Assembly (NCBI RefSeq): GCF_030272615.1
Contig: NC_081414.1
Span: 336,703,002 to 336,767,001 of the forward strand
Source: Cryptomeria japonica
Lineage: Eukaryota > Streptophyta > Pinopsida > Cupressales > Cupressaceae
Direction: 5' to 3'
Length of the DNA: 64,000 nucleotides
The position numbers were made by a program, and so were the translations under genes. The notes under the pieces were generated by a model, which worked only from the letters and a program-made list of their open reading frames with translations, ran no database searches and was not told the DNA's origin. Below, piece after piece: positions 32,570-45,026 of this stretch (position 1 is the first letter of the stretch; every line of letters starts with the position of its first letter).

Positions 32570-33423
32570 GGAGAAAAGAAAAAGGAAGAAGAAATCAGAA
32601 GTGAAGAAAAGAATGATCAAGATGCTCCGATGTCTACATCCAAGACTCCAAGGTATGTTCAAAAGAATCATTTAGAAGATCATATTATTGGAGATAAGAG
32701 CACAGGTATCATCACAAGAAGCAAAGTGGCTCAAGAACAAGTTTTTTTATGTTTACTATCTAAAACTGAGCCAAAGACAATAGAAGAATATTATAATGGT
32801 CAGAATTGGATGAAGGCACTGAAAGAGGAATTGGATCAGACTGAGAAAAATCAAACATGGGAATTAGTCAACAGATCGTAAGACAAGAATGTGATTGGAA
32901 CTAAATGGGTATTCTGGAACAAGATGAATGAAGATGGAAAGGTTGTAAGAAACAAGGAAAGGTTAGTTTGCAAAGGGTATCTCATATTGAAGGCATTGAA
33001 TTTGATGAAACTTATGCCTTGGTTTCTCGAATGGAGGTAATCAGGATGTTCTTGGCATTTGCAACATTCAAGTACTTCAAGATTTATTCGATGGATGTAA
33101 AATTGACATTCTTGAATGGAGAATTGAAAGAAGTTTATATTGAACAACTAGAAGGCATCAAGTTGAAATATGAACTAAACATTGTTTGTAGATTGAAAAA
33201 GGCTATGTATGGACTGGAACAACCGCCTAGAGCTTGGTATGGAAGACTAGACAAGTACCTAACTGATCAAAGATTTCAGAAGGGTTTGACTAACAACAAT
33301 TTATATTTCAAGACTGATTCAGGTAAAATCCTAATTTTTGTAGTACATGTTGATGATATAATCTTTGAAGGAAATGAAGATATGTGCAGAATATTTTCTA
33401 GTGAGATGCAAAAATAATCTGAG
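32570..33423 (+). pseudogene. Copia C1 reverse transcriptase
   Basis: WMKALKEELDQTEKNQTWEL (about 32810-32870), then [20 protein letters not shown], begin the RT. A frame change lies near 32965. The next frame reads IEFDETYALVSRMEVIRMFL, then SMDVKLTFLNGELKEVYIEQ, MYGLEQPPRAWYGRLDKYL and the catalytic VHVDDIIF block near 33345-33370. A TAA ends this open part at 33415-33417. Frames before and after the shift each carry only one or two stops, so decay is moderate. Confidence 0.82.
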
Positions 33424-33886
33424 ATGTCTATGATTGGTGAGTTAAATTTCTTCTTTGGTCTGCAAGTTAATCAAAATGATAAAGGGAATTTTCTTTTTCA
33501 GTCTAAGTACATTAAAGAGTTGTTAAAGAAGTTTGGGTTGGAGAATTCCAAACCAGTGTGTACACCTATGACCATCAAATGTAAGTTAACCAATGATGAT
33601 AAATCTCCTAAGGCAGATGCAAGTCAGTATAGGTTAATGATTGGAGGACTCTTATATTTGATTGCTACCAGACCAGATATCATGTATGTTGTTTTTTTGG
33701 AAGCCATATTTCAGAAACAACCAAAAGAATCACATGTTGTGGCATTAAAAAGGATTTTCTAATATCTAAAAGGCACATACGAGTTTGGTTTGTGGTATCC
33801 TAGGAGCTCAGATTTTTCTTTGACAACTTATACAAATGCGGATTGGGTCGAAAGTGTTGATGACAGAAAAAGTACAAGTGGAGGAT
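33424..33886 (+). pseudogene. Copia C1 RT end and RNase H, truncated
   Basis: In frame with RT: LNFFFGLQVNQNDKGNFLFQ, then ELLKKFGLENSKPVCTPM, YRLMIGGLLYLIATRPDIMY and, after a stop, GLWYPRSSDFSL and DRKSTSGG. At about 33886 the match to RNase H ends abruptly. The remainder (the NRLVSWLS-type block and onward) is not found in the window. Confidence 0.8.
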
Positions 33887-34791
33887 TGATGTAGAGAAGG
33901 GATAGGTTGCCTTCAAAAATATCACAAATTTATCAAGTTTCACAATTATGGGTTTTCGTTTGATGGTTTATCATAAAACTCTTCAAAACTCCCTTTGGGT
34001 ATACTAGACCAAGCCTATCTTCCCATATCTTTTAGGAAAGGCTTCAACCCAATCCTAAAAACAAATTCAAAACTTTCAATTGACTTAGAACAACAAGGTG
34101 GACTCAATCATGTACTGGTTCAAAACATTGGGCATGACTCAATGATGAACACTCCTCACTAAGTCTCAATCCTTATAGCCCTCCCAAACGGGTTTCTGGG
34201 GCATAAATTTATGTATGGAAAACTTCAAATAAAAATGAAAACATGTTTGAGTACCCATTTTTCCATTTTACAACATATAAAATTTGTGGCTAGGGTTACT
34301 TTGGAACACAGGGATCAATAATTGACTGGTAATTGTGTCCTAAGGCCTAATTAGAGCAGCAACACGTGTATTTTGGCCATAACTTTCCAATCAGAATTGA
34401 TCTCCTAAAAAGGAAACTTTATTAAAATACCCATTTGGGATTTATACAACATATGTCAAAATTAGATAGGTTTTCTTTGGAAATTATTCTTCAAAAATGA
34501 ATTGTCATAGTCCCAAATAGGCTTAATTGGGTCACTTTTACAAAGCAAGTGGCAAGATTCTTAATCCCAACTCTCAATATTTCACTCTTTGGCACTAAGA
34601 AAATTAAAAAAGGTCTGAACCAACAAGTTCCATCCCCTATAACACTCCACAATTCACCATTCAACCAAACCCTCCTTCTACTAATGCAAATAATCCTAAT
34701 ACATAGGGATATTAGGCCATGACATCACCAAATTTGCGTCCAACACCTTCCCTTGTGTTAGCATTTGGCATTATAACAGACAATGGAAGAT
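33887..34791. other. Unassigned repeat-like sequence after the C1 break
   Basis: Begins TGATGTAGAGAAGGG at the point where C1 RNase H is cut, which could be the start of another LTR-type insertion. I find no domain and no matching end in the window. It has non-coding composition and ends where an orphan copia LTR begins (34792). Confidence 0.4.
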
Positions 34792-36175
34792 TGTTGGCAT
34801 TTCAATAAGGATATTGAGAAGGTTTTTGATGATTATGGATATAACTGATTAAGGATGTTTATTGTCTTGATATTATTATTTTGTCATTGATGTCAAGAAA
34901 TTGATTTTCTAATTCAGTATGATTTAAAGAGTATAAAGATGTCGGTAAAAGACACAGAAAGAATATGATGAATAAGGGGATGAATAAGGTATTCAATGGG
35001 CAACTATTACCGAGTCAGACAATGATGAGATCATGATGTTTAGATTGTTTTAACATCATACATATGTTGTAAATTGTAAGGTTAATACTATATTATGTTA
35101 CCAAGCAAATAACGTAGTTGGTAAACCCTAAGGTTATCGCTATCAGTTAATGAAGGCGGAATGTCTACCAAGTGAAGTTTAGTATTCACTGAGTAATTAC
35201 CGAGTTGTAACGAGCTATAGGAGAATACATTAAATGGTTACATGTGTTATTTAATGAAGGAAGCTGATGAGCTAGAACTGATTAGATGATTGATATGCCA
35301 TGCATAAAGTTTGTTAATGAATCTATGGCAAAGTAAAATCGGCATGAAGATCTACAGCTCAGATTGAACTACAATACCCTAGCACAAGTTCCAAGAAATG
35401 TATGCAAGTTCCTAGGTAGGGTAAAACATTTTTCAGATCGAAGGATACATTGATTCTGGTCAAGATTGAAGATCTAATGGCTATGATTGATCATGGGAAA
35501 TGTGATCAAGGAGATTAAGTGGTTAGCTCATTGTTTATAAATAGGGAACTATTGATAAACAGTGTATGCGGGCAAATGTATGCACAGGGATGCTACATAG
35601 TGATTACCGAGCATAGAAGCTTGAAGACCTATTTGAATAACAGAGTATAGAAGCCCAGCAGATGGACAAGATTAGTTCTATGTCTAGATTGTATTGAGAA
35701 AATAAGAATCTGGTTTAGCATTTTAGATGTGAAGTTGCAGATAGATTTTTATTACTATTATTTTGTGAAAGTGACAGAAAATCTCTTAAGCGAGTGGACT
35801 TAATAGTCTTATTTGTAAAACCCTCTAGTAAGGTGACATTCTGATTGAGTGTTTGAAATCCTTTAACAAGGTCATTTCTAACAGATCTAAGGGAAATCCC
35901 TTAACTGGGTCACATCTAGCAATGTGTTTGTAATCTTTAACAGGATTTGCTTTTAACTGAGCATACTCTAGAAGAAAGGTTTTTCCCTATTTGGGTTTCC
36001 ACGTTAAATCTGGTGTTATGAGGTTTATGGTGTTTATATGCTTTTGAGTTTGCATGTTTTGGTTATATTATTGAAGTATATGCTACTGAGGTTGAATCTG
36101 ATGTTTTTATGGAAGATTAAGTTTGTATAATTCATCCCCCCTCTCATCTTGTTGGCTATTGGATCTGTACTTACA
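34792..36175 (+). repeat. Orphan copia-type LTR
   Basis: Starts TGTTGGCATTTC and ends ...GTACTTACA, about 1,384 bp. Near its 3' end it has GGTTTTTCCCTATTTGGG, then TTCCACGT, and ATTCATCCCCCCTCTCATC, the motifs shared by copia LTRs in this window. It is related to, but clearly different from, the LTR at 13127-14877. Directly after it TTAAGTATCAGAAC resembles a primer-binding site, so it may be a 5' LTR whose element has been deleted. No gag follows and I see no target duplication. Confidence 0.6.
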
Positions 36176-36950
36176 TTAAGTATCAGAACTATCACCTTGC
36201 CCCTACAACCTTATGGAACTCAAAATAAATACAAAATACTTCCATTCCAATGAACTATAGATTTTTGATCGGTGGAATGGCCCTACTCCATGGTTTTTTC
36301 TACTCCAAACCCTCAAAACTAGGGTTTTAGAACAATTTTTAGTAAAATGCTTGTAGAATGCAAAATACCCAATAAAAATTGATGAGACTTGGACCAAATG
36401 AAATAATATTAACCCCTCTTTTAGATTCACCTATTTTCAAAGCATAATTACTCTGTACAAGACCGTACAAATTGTTGCAACAAAGACCAAATTATTGAAA
36501 TGTAGGAAACAAAGCATAATGTTATTACTTATCACTCCAAAATGACACCAACCAACCTTTGATCGATTAATAAAAGGTATATATATTTTTTTACATCCTC
36601 TCCAATGGTTACAAAACAAATTTTGGAATGTAACCAACAAAAACATGATTATGTTCATAATGACAACATTTACAACAAAAAGTTGCATGACAACTTTTCA
36701 CTTTTTGAGCAACTTTTGCCAAATGACTCCCTAAGACTCCTAATTGACACAACTAAATTAAAAATGGACTAAAAGGCCTTATTAAATTATCAAAACATGA
36801 ACACAAATTATTTTTCACAAAATGGCCTCCTTGAGGCATGAATTTCAATAGGTGCTCCTGCATCATACTCCCGAGGTGAACAAAATCTCAAGTCCCTTGA
36901 GAATTATATTGCATCTTGTCCACACCATCTCTTTGATTTTCCAAAGCCCT
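36176..36950. other. Unassigned sequence
   Basis: Apart from the possible PBS at its left end, I see no coding region or repeat structure. Composition is AT-rich. Short minus-strand open frames (36203-36688) have no recognisable motif. Confidence 0.4.
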
Positions 36951-38650
36951 TGTAATGCCCACCAAATACCCTAGAGAAAATAACTAAACTAACTAACAAA
37001 TAGAGATAAAAAAAAAATTTAAATCATCTATTAAGCAACATAGTTAACTATCATTACTTTAAATCATGAATTAATACCACATGAATGCATAAAACTTAAT
37101 GTACATAACCATTACTAAATACAATATTAAACACAAGTGGAATTAACATCTTAACCATAAACATAGGTAAATGTCCATTCATACTTTCCCTAGGGTATCT
37201 TAATATCACTACTTACTAGTAACATCTCAATAACATATCTACATCATGAAATCATTAAGATTTAATACATTTAAGTTCTACTCATTACTTTCTTATCATG
37301 AGATTATGATCTACCAATGCATATTCATACAACCACATTAACTAGCTAGGTTAATTTTACAACACCAAATCAAATGTTCCTATTTTCCATAATCTCACAT
37401 CAAGAAACTTCCTACACCTTTCTCCTGCAAATGGAACTAGAATATTTCCTTAAGATTTTTCTTTACACAATGCATCAATATTACTAATCATACACATATA
37501 CATGATTATAACACCAAGTGCTACTCCTCTTTCCATTTAGGAACTCAGGATATTAATCCAAATAAGAATCATATGACATAACAAGAATGCACTAAGTCTA
37601 ATCATCCAATTATTAATCCATCATAAGATCTCAATCTTATTCATAATGAACATTTCTACAACATGAACCATATTATAAAACATTATCTTATTTTATTACA
37701 AGATCATAGTCTATCCATCATCATATCCTATTACATAAAAGTGCATGGTACAAATGCATAGTCTTCCTTACATTTACATTGACATCATGAATACATTATA
37801 CAATCTCATTACATAGAAATCAACTGCATGTTCATTCGCACAATGAGGAATCGTAGAATCCATAGCCACACACGCTAGCACCAATGAAGAACATCCCAAT
37901 GGAAGAAGGCATCAAACCCCCTGACCATGTGGAACCAAATAGGAACCACCCCTCGTTCTAGGAGATGACATGTGGTTCCAACTCACACTCAAGACCTAGG
38001 CTGACACCTATCAACCAAGGGACTCAACATGACAACTACAAGATAACAACCAAGAACACTGAATCAAATCACAACACATGGCTAAAAAATAAAACAATAA
38101 ACTCCTAGAGGCATAAACAACAATAAGGCATAAGGATAATGGACACATGTAGGGAAGAGTGTCATCACATGCTATCCTCACAAAGAAGGGAATAAAATAT
38201 AAATATATGAATATTGGGATCTCCACCTACACCCCTGATAGACATGCGGTGCCATCTCAACCTATGAGAAATCAAGGGAGTTTGTCTTACCATGTTCATG
38301 ACCTTCCCAAGCTCATCCTGAGTCTCCACTCAATGCTATGAGGTGGGGCACAAACAACATATCGATTTTCTTGATTAAATGAATTTCTTATTACCCAAAC
38401 CCACTAATCAATTATTAAGGTTATCACTTCTAATTAATCATAAACTCTTCATGCAGTTCCATGACAGGTCTAGATCCTTTCCTAGCAGTCTATTGCTCAT
38501 GACCCCGGTCCTACACATGCAAGATCCCACTCTCCCAACCATGGACCATAACCTTAGGGTAAAACTTACATCATAATAACATCTCAACAACATCAGAGGG
38601 CTCACAAATGACATAAACATAGTCACAACATCACTAATACAATCTGAAGC

Positions 38651-38655
38651 ATAAG
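38651..38655. other. Target-site duplication, left copy
   Basis: ATAAG precedes the LTR at 38656 and is repeated exactly at 46547-46551 after the other LTR. A perfect 5-bp duplication shows that element A (38656-46546) entered by integration as one unit. Confidence 0.9.
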
Positions 38656-39760
38656 TGTTGGCTTGATGATGATTGTAATGTATTCATCATTTGTTGTCAT
38701 TGATGAAACACTCTCACACACACATATGATTATATTGACTACTGGTGTAACTTCAATTGTTTACTTTGTCAATTGGTATGTTAGAGGTTATACTAAGATG
38801 TTTATCTCTAACTGGTACTTTGTGTCAATTGGTATGTGCATAAGATACAGTCTGTGATTATACTAATTCGGCATCTAGATGAAGATCAAGATGGAGATCA
38901 AGTGGAAATTTAAGGACAATGGTTCATATGTTTTATTCAAACCGGTATTTGGTAATTTTGTGATGAGTTACCACATTTCGTGATGAGTTACTTGCGCCGA
39001 CTGCTTGGCAGAAATTTTTGTGATGAGTTATGATCACTTGTCCAGATACACTGTACCTAGTAAATTGTGTTATGATTTCTTAAGGCCGACATGAAATCAT
39101 AAGGTCTATATATTGACATCGCAATGAATTATTTAAGAGAGTGAAAAGTGTTATGTTATGTGCAAAAGTAAAAAAAGTTAAGTTGCAAAGTATGCAGAAG
39201 AGCAGTGTTGAATATGTTTAGAAGGATTTGATTAAGCAAGTATTGTGCTACTAAGAAAAAATCAAACCATTCTTGTTGTTTTCTAACCATTACAGCAGAA
39301 TCAAATCCCCTAACCGGGTAAGCTCTAAGAAGCTTCAATGTATAAATCCTTTAACATGGTGATCCATTAGTTTGGATTTAGAAATCCTCCACCGAGATTA
39401 CTCCTAACAGGGTACTACCTTTAATAGGGTATAAGCTTCTAATCAAGGTTTGGGATCTCTAACAAGATTCGCTCCTAGCAGAGCACTTTGTAGACCTTAA
39501 CTGGTCAGTTATCTATTACTGCATATAGTTAACTTGTGAGTTCCATCTCACCGTGGTTTTTACCTATTTTGGTTTTCCATGTACAAACACTTGTGATATG
39601 GTGGATGCTTTACTTTTTGTGGATGTTGTTATATCATTTTGGATTGCATACATTATGTTTAAAAGCTTTGTCAAGTTCATCTATCGGTTAGCGTTTGAAG
39701 TAGTTTTATTTTTGGTGTCACTAATTCACCCCCCCCTCTCATTGCTTTTCAAGTCCATCA
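38656..39760 (+). repeat. 5' LTR of element A
   Basis: TGTTGGC...CCATCA, 1,105 bp. A TATA-like CTATATATT lies at about 39107-39115. Near the 3' end are GGTTTTTACCTATTTTGG, then TTCCATGTACAAAC, and ATTCACCCCCCCCTCTCATTG. Confidence 0.92.
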
Positions 39761-39761
39761 A

Positions 39762-39775
39762 TTGGTATCAGAGCC
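39762..39775 (+). other. Primer-binding site of element A
   Basis: TTGGTATCAGAGCC, one base after the LTR end, is the unaltered plant initiator-tRNA-Met primer word. Confidence 0.9.
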
Positions 39776-39822
39776 TAACTTCTTTGAAGCCTAATTGATT
39801 AGAAGGGAGCCTTGAAACCATC

Positions 39823-41114
39823 ATGGGGGACATGAGGTACTTCGAGATGGCTAGAGAGCTAGAAGCTAGCGGAAATGAACTTGAAACCCTTAGGGTCAAA
39901 CTGAAAGCTTCACAAGTCAAAAAGAGAGAGCTAACTGAACAAATATTAGAGATATCTGATAATAGTTCTTCAGATGAAGCCAATATTGATGCTTTAGCAG
40001 AGGAAGTTGAAAAGTTAAACGGTGAGAAATTGAATCTGAGGAGAGAGTTAGAAGGTCTCACTATCCGCATGAGTTAGGAACTGGAAGCCAAAAGAGTTGT
40101 TGAAGATCTTATCAAGGAAAGAGATCAAGAGATTACAAAGATCAAATGGGAAAGTGTCACTATGCATGAGAATTTGATTGTTGAAAGAGAAGAAAAGGAG
40201 AACTTGCAACTAGATCTTGAACTGACATCATCTCTGAGAGAGAACCTATCAAAGTGTAATGAATATCTCACCAAACAGGTTGCTGAAGCCAATGAGAAAT
40301 TGGAGAAGTTCAGCAGAAGTTCTACCATGCTAGAAGAACAAATTCAATCACAAAGAATGAAGGGTGATATCTCTGGACTTGGTTTTCACACAACTGAAAA
40401 AGGTGAATCCTCTGGTAAAAAGAGCAACAATCCTAAGGACAAATCTACTCCTAAGATCAATAAGCCTACCGATAAGGTCTTTAAACCTGTTTGTTTTGTT
40501 TGCCATAAACCTGGTCACACTACAAATGTTTGTAGAGACAAACGTAACAGAAATGCAAGTTACAATACTAATGCTAGGTATGTGTCCAAGAATTTTGAAG
40601 GTCATTGCTTCATATGTGGAATGTATGGACATAGATCTGTTGAGTATAGATATGGAGCAAACAATCTTGTACCACACATGCATCCAAGACCAAATGGTGA
40701 CTGGATGAAGAACTTTGACAATCGGGTAACCTGAACTGGCAAAGACCCTACGAAAACCGATTTAGTCCATTTGAGATGGAAAAGGTAACAAATGTTATTT
40801 GCACAATCTATAATAACTTTGGTCATGTGGCTATGAAATACAGAAGAAGAACAGGAAGAGAAAATTTAGGACCTTGAAAATCATCTGGTATGGCCTGTTA
40901 TCACTGTAACAAACCGGGGCACTTACCAAAATTTTGTAGATCCAGAAATAGCAAACTGGTCAATTCTTCTAAGGATCAGAAAGGAAAGCAGAAAGTTAAT
41001 GTTGAAGAAACCAGAGAGGAAATTAATTGGATTTGGAAGAAGAAAAGTGACGACTCACCTAGAGAAGAAATTATTCCTTCACCCAGTGAAGAGAGCCCTA
41101 CATCGGTGACTTAA
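39823..41114 (+). pseudogene. Element A Gag: coiled coil plus four CCHC knuckles
   Basis: ATG at 39823, 48 nt after the PBS. The first ~180 codons are charged and heptad-like (ELEASGNELETLRVKLKASQ and similar), predicting a long coiled coil, with one TAG at 40075-40077. Knuckle 1 is CFVCHKPGHTTNVC (about 40490-40533). Knuckle 2, CFICGMYGHRSVEY, has lost its last Cys. Knuckle 3 (CTIYNNFGHVAMKY, about 40800) is degenerate and out of the main frame. Knuckle 4, CYHCNKPGHLPKFC (40896-40937), starts a second open part to a TAA at 41112-41114. A GLGF...EKGESS block before the knuckles recurs in element B. Likely a particle and RNA-binding protein. Confidence 0.83.
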
Positions 41115-41569
41115 GCCTTTTTAATATGGCTAATGGGGGCTTAACAATTAAAATACCTCTGGACCCCTTGTGAAAAATGAGTAGGAAAAGAAATTTTGAA
41201 ACATGAAATTTTGGTAACTTTTTATCAATATGTTATCAACCAGTTTTCCCCTTGAGCGGTGAAATTAGGGTTTGTAACCCTAACAAACAAGCATTTAATG
41301 CAGTAGGTATAAAGGATAAAAGTGAGTTTTACTTTGTCATTTTTACCCTAACACATTCAAGAAAGAAATTTGGAGTGCTTCCTGAGCTGGGAAAGATTGT
41401 TTTATTGTTAATTGTCGAATTGTTTCATGATATGTTAAATTAAGCTGAATTGAAGGTTGCAGAAGGTCAAACTGGTGTGCACTTGGGCATTTCAACTAGT
41501 AAATGGGGCAACGTATGTGAATCTAGGTATTTTCCTTGAATATTCTACTTCAAATTTTGTATATCTGTA
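41115..41569 (+). other. Spacer between gag and ORF2 of element A
   Basis: 455 bp with no domain and stops in all plus frames. It separates the two genes, so ORF2 is unlikely to be made by simple readthrough from gag. I see no obvious splice acceptor. Element B has a spacer of similar length (58419-58929). Confidence 0.55.
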
Positions 41570-44500
41570 ATGGCATCGATTTCGAAGAGTGTAGAGAGGT
41601 TAATGATTACTTCCAAGCCTATGGAAGTTGTAAAGGAAGAACAAATTGTGTCGTATAATGCATTTTCGCAAGTCCCGAGTGGTGTTTTGATCAAAGGAGA
41701 TTTATCTAGCTATATTGACTATAAGATAGAAGATTGATGATCTCTATACATCTACACACAGTTGAAATCATTTTGTGATGAGAACGGTAAGATTAAGACA
41801 AAGTATGCTAGGGTTTTTGAAAAGGGTTTTCATAATGCCACTTATTTTCTTGAAGATTTTGAAGAAGCGCATATCAAAATCATTTTGAGTCGAGTTCATG
41901 GAGAAAACATGTATTTAGAAATAACTCACACAATTACAAAGAAAGCCATTCAGGCTGTAACTGGCTATTTCTCAACCGGTGAAGTACCTGAGTTAAGGAG
42001 AATTTATAAGGATACTATCTTCAACTTAACTGGTTCTACATCTAATGGGCATGCTTTTTCCATTAACAACATTAAAGACCCTACAGTAAAACTAGCAGCA
42101 ATGGTAATAGGCTACCGAGTATTTTACTCTAGTAGACTTAGCAGTGTTCCTTTAGCAGTAGTTCATACAACTCACAAAATGATTGTTGATAATGCAAATT
42201 ATGATCTCTGTGAAGCAATCAAGAGTCAATTGTTTTTGAATTTGCAATCTATCAAAAAGGATAGCAGTTTGAAATTCAAGTTTGGTCAGCTATTAGTTGG
42301 ATTATTCTTTTATTTTCAAAACTTTCTACCAAGAATTGGAGACATTGAGTGGTCGAAGGACTCACTAGTCTCGACACAAATTAAGAACAACATCAAGGTT
42401 GTAAAGAATACTTTCCCTACTTTGATGAATAAGTATTTCAATGAGTTTCAAAAGAAGATGAGTATGAGAATGAGACTACCAGAAGAAGTGATAAAACACT
42501 TTGAAAAAGACATAATCTTCACTGTTACCACTGACTTTTACTTGATGCAAGCAATTGAGCCAAGAGAGGAAGAAATGGAAGACATGAGTTATGAGGTAAA
42601 CTATGATCTACTGATTGGTTATGCTAATACCCTATTATCATCTCTTAAAGACAAAAAGAAGGCAAAACTGGACATTGTGGCAGTCCAAGATGCACCTGCA
42701 CAAACTAGTACTGCACCTATTAAAAGTGCAAGAGAAAAGAATAAAAAATATGATGAAGCATCTCCAACAATAAAGAGTACTAGGGTTACCCAGAGTGTCC
42801 TAAACAAAAAGGAACCAGAACCCAAAGTATATATTAAGGAGACAAAGAAGAGAGGCAGAAAATTAATTTTGCAACCAGAGTTTAAGGGAATGGATTCTGA
42901 TGAAGAACCAAAGAAGGCAAAAACAAATGGTAGAATATCCAAGAAGTTTAAGAAAGTGCCAAAGGCAACTGTGCCTATTGATATAGCATCTTTAAAGCCA
43001 GAAACCCATTTTGAAAGAACAATGAAGACACTAAGGAGGAATAGGTTTGACAATGCAAAAGAGCATTTTGATTCCTTCACTAAAAATGAGAAAGAGCAAG
43101 CGATTCACTAGGTATTCACTCATCTGTGTCATTATAGTAGATATCCACTTGAACTAGAAAAGGATATCTCAAATTCTTTGTATACTATTCTTTTGAATAA
43201 ATGGGAGGAAGCTATTAAATTAGAAAAAGAAATCATTGATGAGGTATTTATAAAATATTTCTTTGAATTTTTTAAAGATGATATTAGTGCCTTAGTTGCT
43301 TGATACAAATCTTAGTTTACATTCAAAGCATGAAGACTGAAGTTACTTAGTGGAATGAAGGCAATTTTTGAAACTGAGACCCATCAAATAGCCTATGAAA
43401 TCAGAAAAAATGGAAGAACTCATCCAATCCTCTATGAATGAGGATAATGTTGTTGATGATGTTAATCGATCAGAAATGGATGAAGAAGAGATTATTCAAC
43501 CTGATGAGGTCTATCCTCTTAAGAAAAAGGATGACTCCATTATTCATGTTTTTGACGATGTTCAAGACACAGTTGACCTATCTGGAGATAACACTGCACC
43601 AGATATGGAGCCTCCTACAAATGTTGATGTATAGGTTACCTTAGTTGAGCAACTAGAAACTCTACTAAAAGTGGACAATCCACCGGAAATAGAACAACTG
43701 GAGAAATCCCAATCTCCAATGGTCATTCTAGTTATTCAGAAGGAGCCTACTGAAATTGTTGTCACACAGTCCTTTGAAAAGGAAACGGAGAATAATACTG
43801 AGAAATCAATCATTAAAGTCGTATCCTTTGAACTAGCAAAGAAAAAACATATTGATGAGGATGATGATGAGTCTTTGAGTATCTCGGGAACCATTGATGT
43901 AGAAAATATGAGCGTATCAGAAATGATGAAGATTGCAAATACCATGCAATCTAGAGCGCATAAGAAGAGATTGAAAGAGAAAAGGGTTGAAGCTGAAATA
44001 ATTCAGACTGTAGTAGATATTTTATCCGGTCTACTACCGGAAACATCTACAGCACATCTATCTACACCTATTAGCAAACTTGGTCAGTTAGTTGCATATG
44101 CATCTGATCAAATCAAGTCACTCAAAGATGTTGCTCAACTGTATGTTGAAAAGAGTCACAAGAAGAAACATGGAGAAAAATTGGCAAAGGATATTGATAG
44201 TGGCAAAATGGCTCTATCACACAATAAAAGTTTGTTGAGTAAAGCTATTGAAATGGGAGGAAAGTATCTTTCCTCTACCTCCAATGTTACTTTCTTTTAT
44301 TCTGACATTTTCAAAAGACAAATTGAAACAGAGCAAGAACTGGAAAGGATATGCAAGGCATATGTCCCACTCCAGGACTCTATACTTGCCTTTAAAAAAT
44401 ATGTAGATGATTTGCATAATGGACTGGACATCTATGATAAAGAGAAGGCAAAGAGACTTTGATCTCTTAAAGAACTCAAAAGTCAGCTCACATCATAGGT

Positions 44501-44705
44501 AGACATACTTAAGAGAGCCCACTCCAATGCAAAAGCTATCCTAGCATCCCCCGAAACCTGCACACTAGACTCAATGGAAAAATTTCATTCACAACTGATG
44601 TCTACATTTGAGTATACTAAGAACATATTGGAATCATGGGAAAATGCTTTGTCGCAGATGAAAAAGAGCTACAATGATATTTTTATGAGATTAGCTAATG
44701 CATGA
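41570..44705 (+). pseudogene. Element A ORF2: large protein of unknown function
   Basis: Starts at ATGGCATCG (41570) and spans about 1,045 codons to TGA at 44703-44705, with stops at 41735-41740, 43109-43111 and 43632-43634 and a frame change between about 43300 and 43400. The N-terminal ~350 residues look globular (VPSGVL, ILSRVHGENMYLEI, QAVTGYFSTGEVPELR, GYRVFYSSRLSSVPL, NYDLCEAIKSQL, LLVGLFFYFQNFLP). A Lys/Glu-rich low-complexity middle follows, then a helical C-terminal region (LLPETSTAHLSTPISKLGQL). All three parts align in order with ORF2 of element B. It shows none of the RT, integrase or protease motifs. It sits where pol would be. The N-terminal part loosely recalls plant transposon-associated domains of unknown function, but I cannot assign a family. 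Confidence 0.78.
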
Positions 44706-44749
44706 ACTTTTAAGTTCTTGTTGTATATGTTGAACACTTTGATACAAAT

Positions 44750-44788
<39 letters not shown>

Positions 44789-44995
44789 GTATGTATACAT
44801 ACATATATGTATATGTATATATACATATACATATATGTATGTATACATACATATATGTATATGTAAGAACATATTGGAATCATGGGAAAATGCTTTGTCG
44901 CAGATGAAAAAGAGCTACAATGATATTTTTATGAGATTAGCTAATGCATGAACTTTTAAGTTCTTGTTGTATATGTTGAACACTTTGATACAAAT

Positions 44996-45026
<31 letters not shown>

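Larger units (their letters stand above)
13127..33886 (+). mobile_element. Ty1/copia element C1, interrupted and truncated
   Basis: Plus-strand order: LTR (13127-14877), PBS, gag, protease fragment, then a 15.4-kb insertion (16061-31417), then the rest of protease/pre-integrase, integrase, RT and part of RNase H. Coding resumes in register after the insertion. RNase H breaks off at DRKSTSGG near 33885 and no 3' LTR of the same family follows. The sequence has stops at several places and frame changes in integrase and RT. The right end is a junction to unassigned sequence. Confidence 0.82.

Noticed and set aside
34792-36175. 3' LTR of copia C1
   Set aside because: It shares only the general copia LTR motifs with 13127-14877; the bodies differ and a PBS-like word follows it, so it belongs to another family.
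41762-44462. Envelope-like gene, as in Sireviruses
   Set aside because: ORF2 of element A has no visible signal peptide or pair of membrane segments; the long middle is charged. Pol is absent upstream, unlike in Sireviruses.
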